Shown: positions 1 through 8,136 of the stretch, one piece after another | Position numbering within the stretch: position 1 is the first letter of the stretch | Layout of the letters: each line of letters opens with the position of its first letter | From: JBOGNO01 sp050747245 | GTDB lineage: Bacteria > Acidobacteriota > Terriglobia > Acidiferrales > UBA7541 | Direction of reading: 5' to 3' | DNA: 64,000 nt | NCBI GenBank assembly: GCA_050747245.1 | Contig: JBOGNO010000005.1 | Coordinates: 62,001-126,000, forward strand | The notes under the pieces: model-generated | Database searches by the model: none | Told to the model about the DNA's origin: nothing | What the model saw: only the letters and a program-made list of their open reading frames with translations | Program-made: the position numbers and the translations under genes

Positions 1-20
1 TCGGCTGCGGGGAGCTACGC

Positions 21-1013
21 ATGAGCCGCCAAAAACTTGAAAAACTGGGAGTGCAGCTCCCGCTTTTTCCCACCACTTCTGTCGGCAGTTTTCCCAAGCC
101 CGATTATCTGGTGAAGGCTCGCACGGAGTTCAATAAGGGAAAAATCTCCGCGCAGGAGCTGCTGGAGCTCGAGCAACGCGCCACTCGTTTCTGGATCGAG
201 ACGCAAGAACAACTGGGCGTGGATGTGCTGGTGGACGGCGAGATGTATCGCGGCGACATGGTTGCTTTTTTTGCCGAAAAAATGCCAGGGTTCACGGAAG
301 GCGGCCTGGTTCGCAGCTACGGCAATCGCTATTATCACAAGCCGATTATCACCGCCGAAGTGAAGTGGCCCGGTCCGGTCACGGTGGATTGGTGGAAATA
401 CGCGCAGTCGCTCACCAAGCGGCCCGTCAAAGGCATGCTCACCGGCCCGTACACGATCATGGATTGGAGCTTCAACGAACACTACGCTGATCGACGCGCC
501 ACTGCTATGGCGCTTGCGGCGGTGATCCGCAAGGAAGTGGAAGCCCTCATCACCGCGGGCTGCAAGATTATTCAAATTGACGAACCCGCGCTCTCCGTTC
601 GTCCCGACGAGCTACCAATCGCCATTGAATCCATGCAGGCGGTTACGCAGGGACTCAGCGCTTATTTCATCACGCACGCCTGCTACGGGGCGTTCGAGTA
701 CATCTATCCGGGAATGCTCAACATGCCTGTGGATAATTTCGATCTCGAAATGTCCAACAGCGATCTGCACCTGCTGGAACTTTTCCGCCGCCATCCATTC
801 AGCAAGGACATCAGCTTCGGCGTCGTGGACGTGCACTCGCATCAACTCGAGGATTCCAGCGCCGTCCGGCGCCGCGTCGAAGAGGCGCTCAGCATCATCC
901 CGAAAGAAAATGTTTGGGTGGATCCGGATTGCGGACTGAAAACGCGCAGCGTGGAAGAGGCTATCGGAAAACTGCGCCTCTGCGTCGAAGCCGCCCGCGC
1001 TTTTCGCAACTAG
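21..1013 (+). CDS. MetE-like (cobalamin-independent methionine synthase C-terminal) methyltransferase
   Basis: A 330-residue protein corresponding to the C-terminal catalytic barrel of cobalamin-independent methionine synthase. Family proteins of this short type lack the N-terminal barrel of MetE and transfer a methyl group to a thiol through a zinc site. Visible motifs are the opening TTSVGSFPKP near residues 18-27, the His-x-Cys of THACYG near residues 217-222 and the Cys of DPDCGLKTR near residue 304, which match the zinc ligands of MetE. The ATG follows GGGGAG, a fair ribosome site, though the window begins only 20 bases upstream. The methyl donor cannot be told from sequence. Confident family call; exact substrate unknown. 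Confidence 0.85.
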   Translation: MSRQKLEKLGVQLPLFPTTSVGSFPKPDYLVKARTEFNKGKISAQELLELEQRATRFWIETQEQLGVDVLVDGEMYRGDMVAFFAEKMPGFTEGGLVRSYGNRYYHKPIITAEVKWPGPVTVDWWKYAQSLTKRPVKGMLTGPYTIMDWSFNEHYADRRATAMALAAVIRKEVEALITAGCKIIQIDEPALSVRPDELPIAIESMQAVTQGLSAYFITHACYGAFEYIYPGMLNMPVDNFDLEMSNSDLHLLELFRRHPFSKDISFGVVDVHSHQLEDSSAVRRRVEEALSIIPKENVWVDPDCGLKTRSVEEAIGKLRLCVEAARAFRN

Positions 1014-1032
1014 CGATTTCGATAGGCCGCGC

Positions 1033-1278
1033 ATGCCCCACGAATTCACGCCCAACGAAGAAGAGCCGCAAACGCAGGCCGCGGGCCAGCGAGGCAAACT
1101 CCCGCCCGGCAAAAAAATCGGCGCCGGCACGCTCGACCCCAATCTCACTCCGCTCGTGAATCCGATTCTCGACGCGTTCCCTCCTCGAATGCGGCGCGGG
1201 ATCGCGCTGGTTCTGCTGATTTTCGTAGTTGCCGGATTTCTCATCTGGCTTTTCAGAATTTTGCCACACTTTATTTGA
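1033..1278 (+). CDS. small single-pass membrane protein, unknown function
   Basis: An 81-residue protein starting 19 bases after the MetE-like gene, so probably cotranscribed with it. The first 50 residues are polar, with glutamate- and glutamine-rich then proline/glycine-rich stretches. Residues about 55-78 form one strong hydrophobic helix (GIALVLLIFVVAGFLIWLF), leaving a C-terminal tail anchor topology. No catalytic motif is visible and I do not recognise a family. It could be an assembly or anchoring factor, but nothing in the sequence shows this. Confidence 0.55.
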   Translation: MPHEFTPNEEEPQTQAAGQRGKLPPGKKIGAGTLDPNLTPLVNPILDAFPPRMRRGIALVLLIFVVAGFLIWLFRILPHFI

Positions 1279-1366
1279 GCTCCTCTGCGCGCCGCACAGG
1301 CGAATGGCTCTGGACATCTCTCGCCGTGGTATCATCATCCTTATAGGCTGAGGTTGGCGCATCGCA

Positions 1367-2764
1367 ATGAAGACCTTCCGCGTAATGGCTCTCTTTCTTG
1401 CGCGGGCCGGGCTTGCCGCTTCGATTTTTTTCCTGGCTCCTTCCGCGCAATGCCAAACTGCTTCGCCGCCGCCCACCGCAGATGTCCCTGCTACTGTCAA
1501 GCTGGTTGTGCCCAAGGAAACTCCCCTGCGCGTGCAGCTCGAATCGAAAGTGCGCGTGAAGAGCGTTGGCGCGCCGGTGAAGGCTCGCCTGGTCGAGCCC
1601 ATTTATTCGTTCGACCGTATCGTAATTCCCGCGGGGAGCGAGCTGCTCGGCAAGATTTCCAAGATCACGCCTGCTTCGCGCGGCAAACACATTCGCGCAG
1701 CGCTGGATGGCGATTTCAGCCCGCCTTCGCAGGTGGAGGTTTCGTTCGAGACGCTCGTCCTCGCGGATGGAAAGCAAATCCCAATCGAGACGGTTGTATC
1801 GCCCGGAATTCCGGACGTGGTGCGGCTCGTCAGTCCGGTAGCGCAAAAAAACTCCAAAGCCAGCGAAGCGCTCGACCAGGCCACGGCGAATACGAAGAAG
1901 CAAATTCACGATACGATCCAGGAAATGAAATCTCCGGGCAAGATGCATCGCGTGAAGGAGATGTTGATCGCGCAGTTGCCATACCGGCACCAATGGATTC
2001 CCGAAGGAACAACGTATATCGCGGAGCTGCAGGGGCCGCTGAATTTCGGTACGGAGCCTCTTGTTGCCGACGAGCTGGCACCTCCCGGCACGTTGCCTCC
2101 CGCGGATAGCGAAGTGAAGGCGCGGCTCGTCACGGCGCTCGATTCTTCCAAGACGCCGAAGGATGCCCCGGTCGAAGTCTTGATCACGCAGCCGCTCTTC
2201 GGCGAAGACAAGAAGTTGATTCTGCCCGAAGGCAGCCACATTGTGGGACATGTTTCCCGCGTGAGCGCGGCCACGGGATTGCATCACAACGGGCAATTGC
2301 AAATCGTGTTCGATCGCATTGACTGGCCATCGGGAGTTACGCGGCCGGTTGAAGCAAGTTTGGATAGCGTCAGCGTGAGCCGCGACGCGCATCTGCGGCT
2401 CGATTCGGAGGGCGGCACGGCGGTGACGGATTCCAAGACGCGCTACCTGAGCACCGGTCTGGCGATAGCGCTGGCGGCAAATGTGGCGCGTCCCGACGCG
2501 GGAGAAAATTCCGGCGACGTTTGGAAGGGCGGCGCGGCGGGCGGCTCCGGATTCCGCGTGGTCGGGATGGTGGCCGGGCTGGCAGCTCCTTCGAGCCCCT
2601 TGACCATCGCGCTGGGAGCGTACGGCGCTGCGTCTGCAATCTATGGTCACTTCCTCTCGCATGGCCAGAATGTGGTTCTCCAGAAGCACACTCCGCTCGA
2701 AATTGGATTCGGCGCTCACGAGCACCCGGCCCCTCCCCCAGCTGCCCCTTCGAAGGCAAATTGA
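1367..2764 (+). CDS. secreted protein with two VirB10/TrbI-like repeats
   Basis: A 465-residue protein with an N-terminal signal peptide (about residues 1-30, ending near AQCQTA). Two stretches have the same pattern, KARLV followed by a variable run and then P-x-GS-x3-G-x-I/V-S-x-V: one near residues 75-105 and one near 245-305. That pattern recalls the beta-rich C-terminal domain of VirB10/TrbI, where such loops lie near the outer membrane. The C-terminal third has two glycine/alanine-rich hydrophobic segments. No partner conjugation genes are present, so a conjugative role is unlikely. Function unknown; envelope location inferred. Confidence 0.6.
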   Translation: MKTFRVMALFLARAGLAASIFFLAPSAQCQTASPPPTADVPATVKLVVPKETPLRVQLESKVRVKSVGAPVKARLVEPIYSFDRIVIPAGSELLGKISKITPASRGKHIRAALDGDFSPPSQVEVSFETLVLADGKQIPIETVVSPGIPDVVRLVSPVAQKNSKASEALDQATANTKKQIHDTIQEMKSPGKMHRVKEMLIAQLPYRHQWIPEGTTYIAELQGPLNFGTEPLVADELAPPGTLPPADSEVKARLVTALDSSKTPKDAPVEVLITQPLFGEDKKLILPEGSHIVGHVSRVSAATGLHHNGQLQIVFDRIDWPSGVTRPVEASLDSVSVSRDAHLRLDSEGGTAVTDSKTRYLSTGLAIALAANVARPDAGENSGDVWKGGAAGGSGFRVVGMVAGLAAPSSPLTIALGAYGAASAIYGHFLSHGQNVVLQKHTPLEIGFGAHEHPAPPPAAPSKAN

Positions 2765-2860
2765 TCTGCTTCCAGAATTAATCTGCTCGTTTGGGATGGG
2801 GCGAACATCGCTCGCTGGGTAGTTCCAGTACCCATTTTGAAAATGACTGTTTTGTAGCGA

Positions 2861-2868
2861 TTCATTTT
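2861..2868. repeat. target site duplication, left copy (8 bp)
   Basis: TTCATTTT directly abuts the left terminal inverted repeat. The identical 8-mer follows the right terminal repeat at 5663-5670. IS1595-family transposition is known to duplicate 8 bp of target. Confidence 0.85.
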
Positions 2869-2893
2869 CGAGATTATTTACTTGATGCAGGTA
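2869..2893 (+). repeat. left terminal inverted repeat of the IS1595-type element
   Basis: Matches the reverse complement of 5638-5662 at 23 of 25 positions. The outer 17 bases are identical, then two mismatches, then CAGGTA is shared. Confidence 0.88.
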
Positions 2894-2966
2894 TCGGGGG
2901 TGGCGTATGATTCGTATGCTGCTCTCAAATTTTCCAGAGCCAAGGGGAGCGGATTGGGGATGGAAA

Positions 2967-3881
2967 ATGAGTGTATGTATAGCCGTTCTTTGCAACAACT
3001 CCAAGAACCTAGTTACCGTATCTGATTTTAAGGTCGGATTTGGTGATTTCGCCGCAGACAATCTAGCTATCAAGGAAACCCTAATTGATGTGGAATGGGT
3101 GGCCCTGTTTGCTGGCAATGACATAGAACACGCACAGCCCATTGTCATCAGAGCACGCGAAATTGTTCGCACGTCCTTTCTTCAATCGTTTCTTGATAAG
3201 AAGAAAAAATTGGAGCTATCTCTACCCGAGGATGCGAAGAAGGCAGTTGAGAACACCCTCGGTCATGAATATCCATCCCCGGAAGATGTTGCGAATGCTG
3301 TAGATCAAGCGTACAGCGAGAGGCTGCACTCCGAGATTGAAAAGAAAGTACTGCGAAAGCGCGGATTCGATACGAAGACCTTTCTAGATATGGGGAAGCA
3401 AAAATGCACTCCAGCCGCATACTTAAGTCTTTGCAGCCGAATTGACCAAATAAAAATTTCATTGAAATTTCTAGTGTGTGGATTCGGGAGTAATGGCGAC
3501 GGGCACATCTATTTGGTGGACGGAGAGAGTGCGCCTAAATGTTATGACCCTATTGGAATGTGGGCTATTGGGACTGGTGCTCACGCGGCCTTGAGTTCTC
3601 TGGCATTTCATGCAGAAAAGGGAGCACTCAGTATTTTTAGCCCTGCGGGAAGGGCGGTCTATTTTGCAACGGCTGCAAAATTCATGGCGGAATCATCCGC
3701 AGAAGTAGGCAAGGGAACGACAACTGTTTCGACCAAAGAAAAGGGTAAGGAATGGGTGTATGTCCCGTTTCCAAGAGTGGAAAAAATTAGAGCGCTTTGG
3801 GAGAAACAAGGCGCACCGCAGGTTCCCAACAATCTCGACGAGGAAATGAAGGACATAGAGAGAATGCAGGACATGTCATGA
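2967..3881 (+). CDS. Ntn-hydrolase (proteasome/HslV-fold) like protein, transposon cargo
   Basis: A 304-residue protein. The pattern fits the proteasome-type Ntn-hydrolase fold: short N-terminal strand MSVCIAVLC, then TVSDFKV (the usual x-SD-x-K/R position), ALFAGND, a central helical insert, FLVCGFGSNGDGHIYLVDG, and IGTGAHAALSSL, which resembles the glycine-rich turn and helix of proteasome beta subunits. If Met1 is removed, Ser2 would be the N-terminal nucleophile; this is inference. An upstream in-frame ATG at 2907 would add 20 residues and bury the N terminus, so 2967 is preferred. The gene is the first passenger of the IS1595 element, 42 bases before the membrane protein gene. Substrate unknown. 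Confidence 0.6.
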   Translation: MSVCIAVLCNNSKNLVTVSDFKVGFGDFAADNLAIKETLIDVEWVALFAGNDIEHAQPIVIRAREIVRTSFLQSFLDKKKKLELSLPEDAKKAVENTLGHEYPSPEDVANAVDQAYSERLHSEIEKKVLRKRGFDTKTFLDMGKQKCTPAAYLSLCSRIDQIKISLKFLVCGFGSNGDGHIYLVDGESAPKCYDPIGMWAIGTGAHAALSSLAFHAEKGALSIFSPAGRAVYFATAAKFMAESSAEVGKGTTTVSTKEKGKEWVYVPFPRVEKIRALWEKQGAPQVPNNLDEEMKDIERMQDMS

Positions 3882-3923
3882 CGCATGTCGAAGCTGCTTT
3901 ATGCAAGGGCAAAAGGAGGACAG

Positions 3924-4496
3924 ATGTCCACAACGGCTCATTTGAATCTTGCGGAAGTAAAAAGTCGTCTGGAGAAATATCCCGCCGAGAACACAGGAAT
4001 CACGGATGAGCTGTATTCATTCGGCGAAGTGCTCATCAAGGATGCCAGCGATAGACTCTCTCAATTGGATACTAAGGCTTTTGCCACTGCTGCTTACGCT
4101 GGTGGAATGATTTCTGTGATTCTCACAATGCTTGCTCTGTGGAAAGGATCGCTTGACACGCTGTCTCAGATTGTGATTTTTTTTGGCATCATCGGACTTA
4201 TGATTTCCGCAGGACTAGCAATCCACTCAGCCCGCGCCCTCTCTGTGGATTGGTTCTCTGACAACGATTGGCTGCGCTCTGAATGCTTCGAGAGCAGAGA
4301 TTGGCTGAGGCGCTACCGCATAGCGACAATGTGGCAGATTGTGAAATCCCACCAAGTCGCATCGCAGAAAAAGGCAGCGTGGATTGAGCTTGCCCAAAAC
4401 GTAATGCTTTTTTCGTTTAGCTTACTCGCTCTGGCGCTTTTCGATGTCGCCATCTGGCACACTGCGCTTAAGTGGATATGGGTCTGGGTCAGGTAA
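3924..4496 (+). CDS. three-helix membrane protein, transposon cargo
   Basis: A 190-residue protein. About 50 polar, helix-prone residues at the N terminus precede three hydrophobic segments (near residues 53-72, 80-100 and 157-177), with a charged tryptophan-rich cytoplasmic loop between the second and third. The ATG at 3924 has an AGGAGG ribosome site 5 bases upstream; an earlier in-frame ATG at 3885 lacks one. It follows the Ntn-like gene closely and is probably cotranscribed. I do not recognise a family. A polar helix ending in a D-x-K just before the first membrane helix is also seen in small membrane effectors of some defence systems, but that resemblance is weak. Confidence 0.6.
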   Translation: MSTTAHLNLAEVKSRLEKYPAENTGITDELYSFGEVLIKDASDRLSQLDTKAFATAAYAGGMISVILTMLALWKGSLDTLSQIVIFFGIIGLMISAGLAIHSARALSVDWFSDNDWLRSECFESRDWLRRYRIATMWQIVKSHQVASQKKAAWIELAQNVMLFSFSLLALALFDVAIWHTALKWIWVWVR

Positions 4497-4560
4497 TATC
4501 TTGTTCGGGTCGGGTGGTTCTGGCTGTGTTTTTTCGTCGTCGCCCATGTCAACCTCTCTT

Positions 4561-5451
4561 CTAAGCAGTCAGTTTTTGAAACGTTAGCACGGGAGCCGTA
4601 ATCATATGACGCAGGGTATCAACAAACAAATCAGAACGCTTCCGGCGATTGAATCGGAAAGTCATTTCTTCGAGGTAAGCTTGCAGATGCTTGGCGCTCA
4701 ATTTATGCCACGTTCCCCGAAGCCCGCGCTTGAAAAGAGAGAAGGCGGATTCAACGGTGTTGGTGTGAGCGTTCCCGCGCACATATTCCTTGGTGCTGTG
4801 CTGGACAACTTTGTGCTGCGCTTTGAGTCCCACTCTCTTGGCCACGCCACGATAGACGCTGAATTCATCCGTGAAGAAAAAGTCCACGTCCTTTCCGACG
4901 TTCTCGCGGAGGAACTTTTCAAGCGAACGGCCCGTGACATCCTTGGAATGGAAAAGTCGGAGTTCGCCATTGCGTTGGCGGATTCCGATAACTGGGCGCT
5001 TCTTAGTTCCGCGCCCGCGATTGCCAGTGCCGCGACTTTTTCCGCCGACATAGGTTTCATCCATTTCGATCTCACCACTGAGCATGGGCTTGTCCACTTC
5101 GGCCATCGCTGCGCGGATTCTGTGGCACAGATACCATGCTGTCTTGTAGCTGATTCCGAGCGTGCGCTGGACTTGGCAGGCCGACATGCCTTTCTTGGCT
5201 TCGCACAGCAGCAGGGTTGCGGCAAACCACTTTTCAAAAGGCAGATGCGTATCATTGAAGATTGTGCCAGTCATAACGGAGAACTGATAGCTGCATGAGG
5301 CACACTCGAATTGTTTGCGGTCTTGGAGATAACAGACCTTGCGTTCCTTGCAGCGCGGGCAAGTTACGCCCTCGGGCCAGCGGAGCTTGGTCAGAATCTC
5401 GCGGCACTTTTCATCGGTTCCATACTTTTGAAGCATCTCTAGGAGAGCCAT
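4561..5451 (-). CDS. IS1595-family (ISXO2-like) transposase
   Basis: A 296-residue transposase. It opens with a zinc ribbon (CPRC near residues 32-35 and CASC about 20 residues later), followed by the helical GMSACQVQRTLGISYKTAWYL segment and the DDE-type catalytic core: MDETYVGG (first Asp), FFTDEFSVY (second Asp) and NTVESAFSLFKRGLRG, where N/E occupy the third acidic site. The start at 5451 is preferred because GAGGAG lies 6 bases upstream and because the longer in-frame extension to 5772 would run past the right end of the element. No frameshift or stop is seen, so the enzyme is probably active. Confidence 0.92.
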   Translation of the reverse strand: MALLEMLQKYGTDEKCREILTKLRWPEGVTCPRCKERKVCYLQDRKQFECASCSYQFSVMTGTIFNDTHLPFEKWFAATLLLCEAKKGMSACQVQRTLGISYKTAWYLCHRIRAAMAEVDKPMLSGEIEMDETYVGGKSRGTGNRGRGTKKRPVIGIRQRNGELRLFHSKDVTGRSLEKFLRENVGKDVDFFFTDEFSVYRGVAKRVGLKAQHKVVQHSTKEYVRGNAHTNTVESAFSLFKRGLRGTWHKLSAKHLQAYLEEMTFRFNRRKRSDLFVDTLRHMITAPVLTFQKLTA

Positions 5452-5599
5452 GACAACTCCTCGCAAGAAGAAACGGCGCAAGACTGGAAGGCCACTTGAA
5501 AACGTCCCGCTTCGTAAACTGGTGCGCGACGTGAAGCGCGATATGGAAGATAAACTACGCCTTGCGTTCTCAGATTCTGATAAGTCAAAGCCAGATTGA
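5450..5599 (+). CDS. possible small basic protein, divergent from transposase
   Basis: An open frame of 49 codons starts with an ATG overlapping the transposase start codon in opposite orientation, preceded by AGGAG. The peptide begins with a lysine/arginine cluster (TTPRKKKRRKTGRP) and continues as a charged amphipathic helix. It ends inside the element before the right terminal repeat. The good ribosome site and protein-like composition argue for translation; the short length and lack of a recognised family argue against. Listed as a weak candidate. Confidence 0.3.
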   Translation: MTTPRKKKRRKTGRPLENVPLRKLVRDVKRDMEDKLRLAFSDSDKSKPD

Positions 5600-5637
5600 G
5601 GTTTGTCTTCATGCAAGAAAAGCATAGCAAATTGCCT

Positions 5638-5662
5638 TACCTGTGTCAAGTAAATAATCTCG
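5638..5662 (-). repeat. right terminal inverted repeat of the IS1595-type element
   Basis: Inverted counterpart of 2869-2893, with the 17 outermost bases identical. Confidence 0.88.
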
Positions 5663-5670
5663 TTCATTTT
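5663..5670. repeat. target site duplication, right copy (8 bp)
   Basis: TTCATTTT, identical to 2861-2868, directly outside the right terminal repeat. Confidence 0.85.
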
Positions 5671-6041
5671 TTGGATGTTACAGATTCTTGGTGGCTTAAC
5701 AATGCAATCAGTATTTTGGTGTAGCGATTGATTTTTGCCATTTCGCTGCCTGGGGTTGGCCACTGCGGCCACTGAATCTCAGAGCCTGGGGGAGTGTTTT
5801 CCGGACGAGTCCACTCTGTGGGCCGTCGAGTGATATATATAAACTTTAAGTACATGATAGCACATCTGAGGGGCTCTGTAAGGAGGACTAGTACTGTGGA
5901 AATCTGTGGAAAACTTTCACGGTCGCTCGAAAATGCCTGAATCGCCTAACGAAAGATGGAGCTTTTGGCTCTTGCTCTTGCCATGCTTCTGGAGTCTAGA
6001 CCGCCGCCGGGGTTTGCCGGTCAGATTTCTTGCCGCAAGAT
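5671..6041. other. intergenic region without a recognisable gene
   Basis: About 370 bases between the transposon and the 3' end of the next gene. It is of mixed composition, including an AT-rich patch near 5832-5860. I see no open frame with a plausible start, no tRNA and no clear terminator. Confidence 0.5.
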
Positions 6042-6989
6042 CTACCAGCAGTCTGTTTTGAACGCCTTCTTCGGAATGGACTGCTGTAAGGCCTGATCGT
6101 CGAGCATAAATCCAGGCGTCGGCAGAATATCTTTGAGGCTCGCATCGGCACTTACCATTCTCAGGTAATAAGTTTGATTCGCCGCGACGTCGAGTTCAAA
6201 CTGCTCCTTCGCGGCTTGCAATGTGTGGTGGCCAGCCGCGACTGCGAAGCACGCCCACTCCCCAGGGCCCAAATCGTCCACCTTCTTGGCATCAATCTTG
6301 AGTGTCAGGTAAGGCCACGGCGGTCTGGAATCGCCGCCGCTCAGCATGTATACGAACACTTTCGCGGGACTTCCGCTTGAGGTCTTTTCTCTCTCGCCTA
6401 GCAGTGCGGCATACGCGGAGCGAGCCTCTACAGCAGGGATTTCTGTGCGCTCCGCAACATAAGCTCCTATCAACGTGCCTGCTGGGATCGTTGCGTGAGG
6501 GCCTTTAACCCAAGGAGCAAGAAGTACGAATGCGCAGCCTAGATCTGCGCAACCTGGCCCGGCATCGAGTTTCAATTCCCGAATCAGTGGAATCTCAGTT
6601 CCAATCAATGTGGGCACAGCCTCAATGTATAGCTTCAGCACAGCGCCGACGCTCAACGATCTAGGTTTAGCCACCGCCAGATTGAGCAGCACTTTTTCTC
6701 CTCTGCGGATGATCACTACGCCTTGGACAATCACATCCGAAGCGACGAGACCCTCGGCGTCTGTTGAGTGCTTGCTGCTAATGCTTTCCGGCACAACAAC
6801 GGCTACCTGGGTGTTCTTCTCAATAACGATATGGTCGTCTTGCGGATGCAGGAGAACCAGATCGGAGGGTTGCTGGTCTCTCCAGAATTGTTGGGTCCCA
6901 AGCGGCGAGGCCAAAAGGCCGACCACGATAGACGATCCCATTGCAAGAGGGAACAACGCCTTCACGTGCCTGCAAGAATTGGCATTCAT
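6042..6989 (-). CDS. secreted protein with C-terminal DUF2846-like domain
   Basis: A 315-residue protein with a signal peptide (about residues 1-32, ending near LGTQQ). Its N terminus matches that of the neighbour at 7312-8136 (CRHVKAL, then QQFWRD), but the mature parts differ. Residues about 205-285 resemble DUF2846: an aromatic-rich PYLTLKID strand, then LGPGEWACFAV and GHHTLQAA, then a final strand with TYYLRM. The ATG has GGAGG 6 bases upstream. The mature middle part carries paired cysteines (GCADLGCA). Probably exported or lipoprotein-associated; function unknown. Confidence 0.65.
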   Translation of the reverse strand: MNANSCRHVKALFPLAMGSSIVVGLLASPLGTQQFWRDQQPSDLVLLHPQDDHIVIEKNTQVAVVVPESISSKHSTDAEGLVASDVIVQGVVIIRRGEKVLLNLAVAKPRSLSVGAVLKLYIEAVPTLIGTEIPLIRELKLDAGPGCADLGCAFVLLAPWVKGPHATIPAGTLIGAYVAERTEIPAVEARSAYAALLGEREKTSSGSPAKVFVYMLSGGDSRPPWPYLTLKIDAKKVDDLGPGEWACFAVAAGHHTLQAAKEQFELDVAANQTYYLRMVSADASLKDILPTPGFMLDDQALQQSIPKKAFKTDCW

Positions 6990-7235
6990 TATTTACCTCC
7001 GTTCCGCATGTGAGGAAAGCGAGAGCGGCCCACTATGCGAGTCAGGGTTTCTGAACTGTGATGAGTGGAGCGCCTGTGATTGGGGGTTTGCATCCAGGAA
7101 CCTGTCCATATTGCTGCCCCGCGATCTGCACGCGGAGCAGGCCTACGGAATCGATAGGTTTCCGAATATAGGCAGGATCGGATTGTGCGGAACAAAGTAA
7201 GTACGTGAGGTAATCTCCTCATTCGCCACCCAAGC
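6990..7235 (-). promoter_or_regulatory. long 5' leader conserved with the one upstream of 8136
   Basis: About 245 nt between the predicted transcription start and the ATG at 6989. It aligns to 8137-8381 over about 230 bases without gaps, at roughly 70% identity by hand count. An open frame of 77 codons (7222-6989) spans it and its stop overlaps the next start as TAATG. Differences are spread evenly over the three codon positions, so a structural or regulatory RNA role is at least as likely as a peptide. Confidence 0.45.
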
Positions 7236-7241
7236 GGCCAT

Positions 7242-7270
7242 ACTTTACGCTCCGTTACGTATATTGTGAA
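7242..7270 (-). promoter_or_regulatory. sigma70-type promoter
   Basis: On the minus strand, TTCACA (7270-7265), a 17-base spacer and TAAAGT (7247-7242). The same geometry and similar spacer sequence occur at 8388-8416 upstream of the neighbouring gene, which supports both. Confidence 0.55.
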
Positions 7271-7311
7271 TTACTCGACTCTATCTCTCCGGGCTGCGAA
7301 CGTGGGGGCTG

Positions 7312-8136
7312 CTACAATGCTGGCTTCCCCTGGTAGACCATTTCTTGCAAATTGAACTTGGTTTGAACAAGCGTCGTATCGATCTGGAACCAGAAAGTAA
7401 CTTCTTTGTCTTCCGGTTGAATCGATTTGTTCCGAGGGAAGAAAAACCGTACGATCACGGTGTCTTCACTCGCAGTGACATGGACGTCCGCAGGTTCGAT
7501 TCTGCCCTTCCCTTTCCGAACAAGTGCTGCCGATTCCAAGATCCATTCCCTAGTGCGGGCCGACGCAGCCTGGCCCTCACTGTTCATAAGCATGAAGGGA
7601 TAGCCGATTATGCTGACGACGATGTAGGCAGCGACTTGATCCTTCACCACGTCCCGCATTCCAAGCTTCGCTTTCGCTTCCTGTATGGGAAGCGCGCTTT
7701 CCCAAAGAACAACCACCGCATCTCTCGGGATTGGTACTCCCCCGAGCTCTGTCGGAAGGGTGGTATCGCTGGGAGGGCTTAGTGGGGCCCCACTCTCTAA
7801 CAAGGCAATCAGGTCTCTATTGGACTCCCCAACCTTTTCGGCGTGCTGCACCAATACCTGTGGTAACCCTCCCGCGTCGACAGTAGTCGAGGGTGCGACG
7901 TCCCGATTTCCTGCCGGGATTGCCGACGGCGTGCCTTTTGTTTGCAGTTTAGTTGGCCTTGCCCACGGCGACTGGGAGACCATGACTTTCGCTTCCGTTG
8001 AAGTCCATTCGGAGGATTTCCGATCTCTCCAGAATTGTTGGGCGCCAGCGGACGAGGTCAACAGGCCGAGCGCTATCGGCAATCCCATTACAAGTGGGGA
8101 CAGGGCCTTCACATGCCTGCAAGGCTTGGTGTTCAT
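7312..8136 (-). CDS. secreted protein sharing signal peptide with its neighbour
   Basis: A 274-residue protein whose first 40 residues (CRHVKAL motif, hydrophobic core, AQQFWRDR) match the protein at 6042-6989, after which the sequences diverge. The mature part has no recognised domain. A central segment (VVLWESALPIQEAKAKLGMRDVV) and a C-terminal region with strands VIVRFFFPRNK and EVTFWFQID suggest a compact alpha/beta fold. GGAGG lies 6 bases before the ATG. Both promoter and leader are duplicated from, or into, the neighbouring gene. Confidence 0.6.
   Translation of the reverse strand: MNTKPCRHVKALSPLVMGLPIALGLLTSSAGAQQFWRDRKSSEWTSTEAKVMVSQSPWARPTKLQTKGTPSAIPAGNRDVAPSTTVDAGGLPQVLVQHAEKVGESNRDLIALLESGAPLSPPSDTTLPTELGGVPIPRDAVVVLWESALPIQEAKAKLGMRDVVKDQVAAYIVVSIIGYPFMLMNSEGQAASARTREWILESAALVRKGKGRIEPADVHVTASEDTVIVRFFFPRNKSIQPEDKEVTFWFQIDTTLVQTKFNLQEMVYQGKPAL

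Larger units (their letters stand above)
2869..5662. mobile_element. IS1595-family transposon with two passenger genes (2794 bp)
   Basis: The element is bounded by near-perfect 25-bp inverted repeats (2869-2893 and 5638-5662, 23 of 25 matching; outer 17 bases CGAGATTATTTACTTGA identical) and by an 8-bp direct duplication TTCATTTT. Inside lie a proteasome-fold-like protein gene and a membrane protein gene on the plus strand, and a complete ISXO2/IS1595-type transposase on the minus strand; the two groups converge near 4.5 kb. The passenger genes are visibly more AT-rich than the flanking chromosome. IS1595 members carrying passenger genes are known, but I do not recognise this cargo. Intact ends, duplication and transposase suggest a recent insertion. 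Confidence 0.88.

Noticed and set aside
1271..3172. 633-residue open frame on the minus strand
   Set aside because: It lies opposite a signal-peptide-bearing gene and crosses the transposon boundary; composition is arginine-rich as expected for an antisense shadow.
4606..5298. 230-residue plus-strand frame
   Set aside because: Complement of the transposase coding region.
2851..5740. Similarity TGTAGCGATT on both sides of the transposon (near 2853 and 5719)
   Set aside because: Lies outside the defined ends and is short; probably chance, though a repeated host sequence is possible.
5452..5772. N-terminal extension of the transposase
   Set aside because: It would run past the right terminal repeat and target duplication, and a good ribosome site precedes the ATG at 5451.
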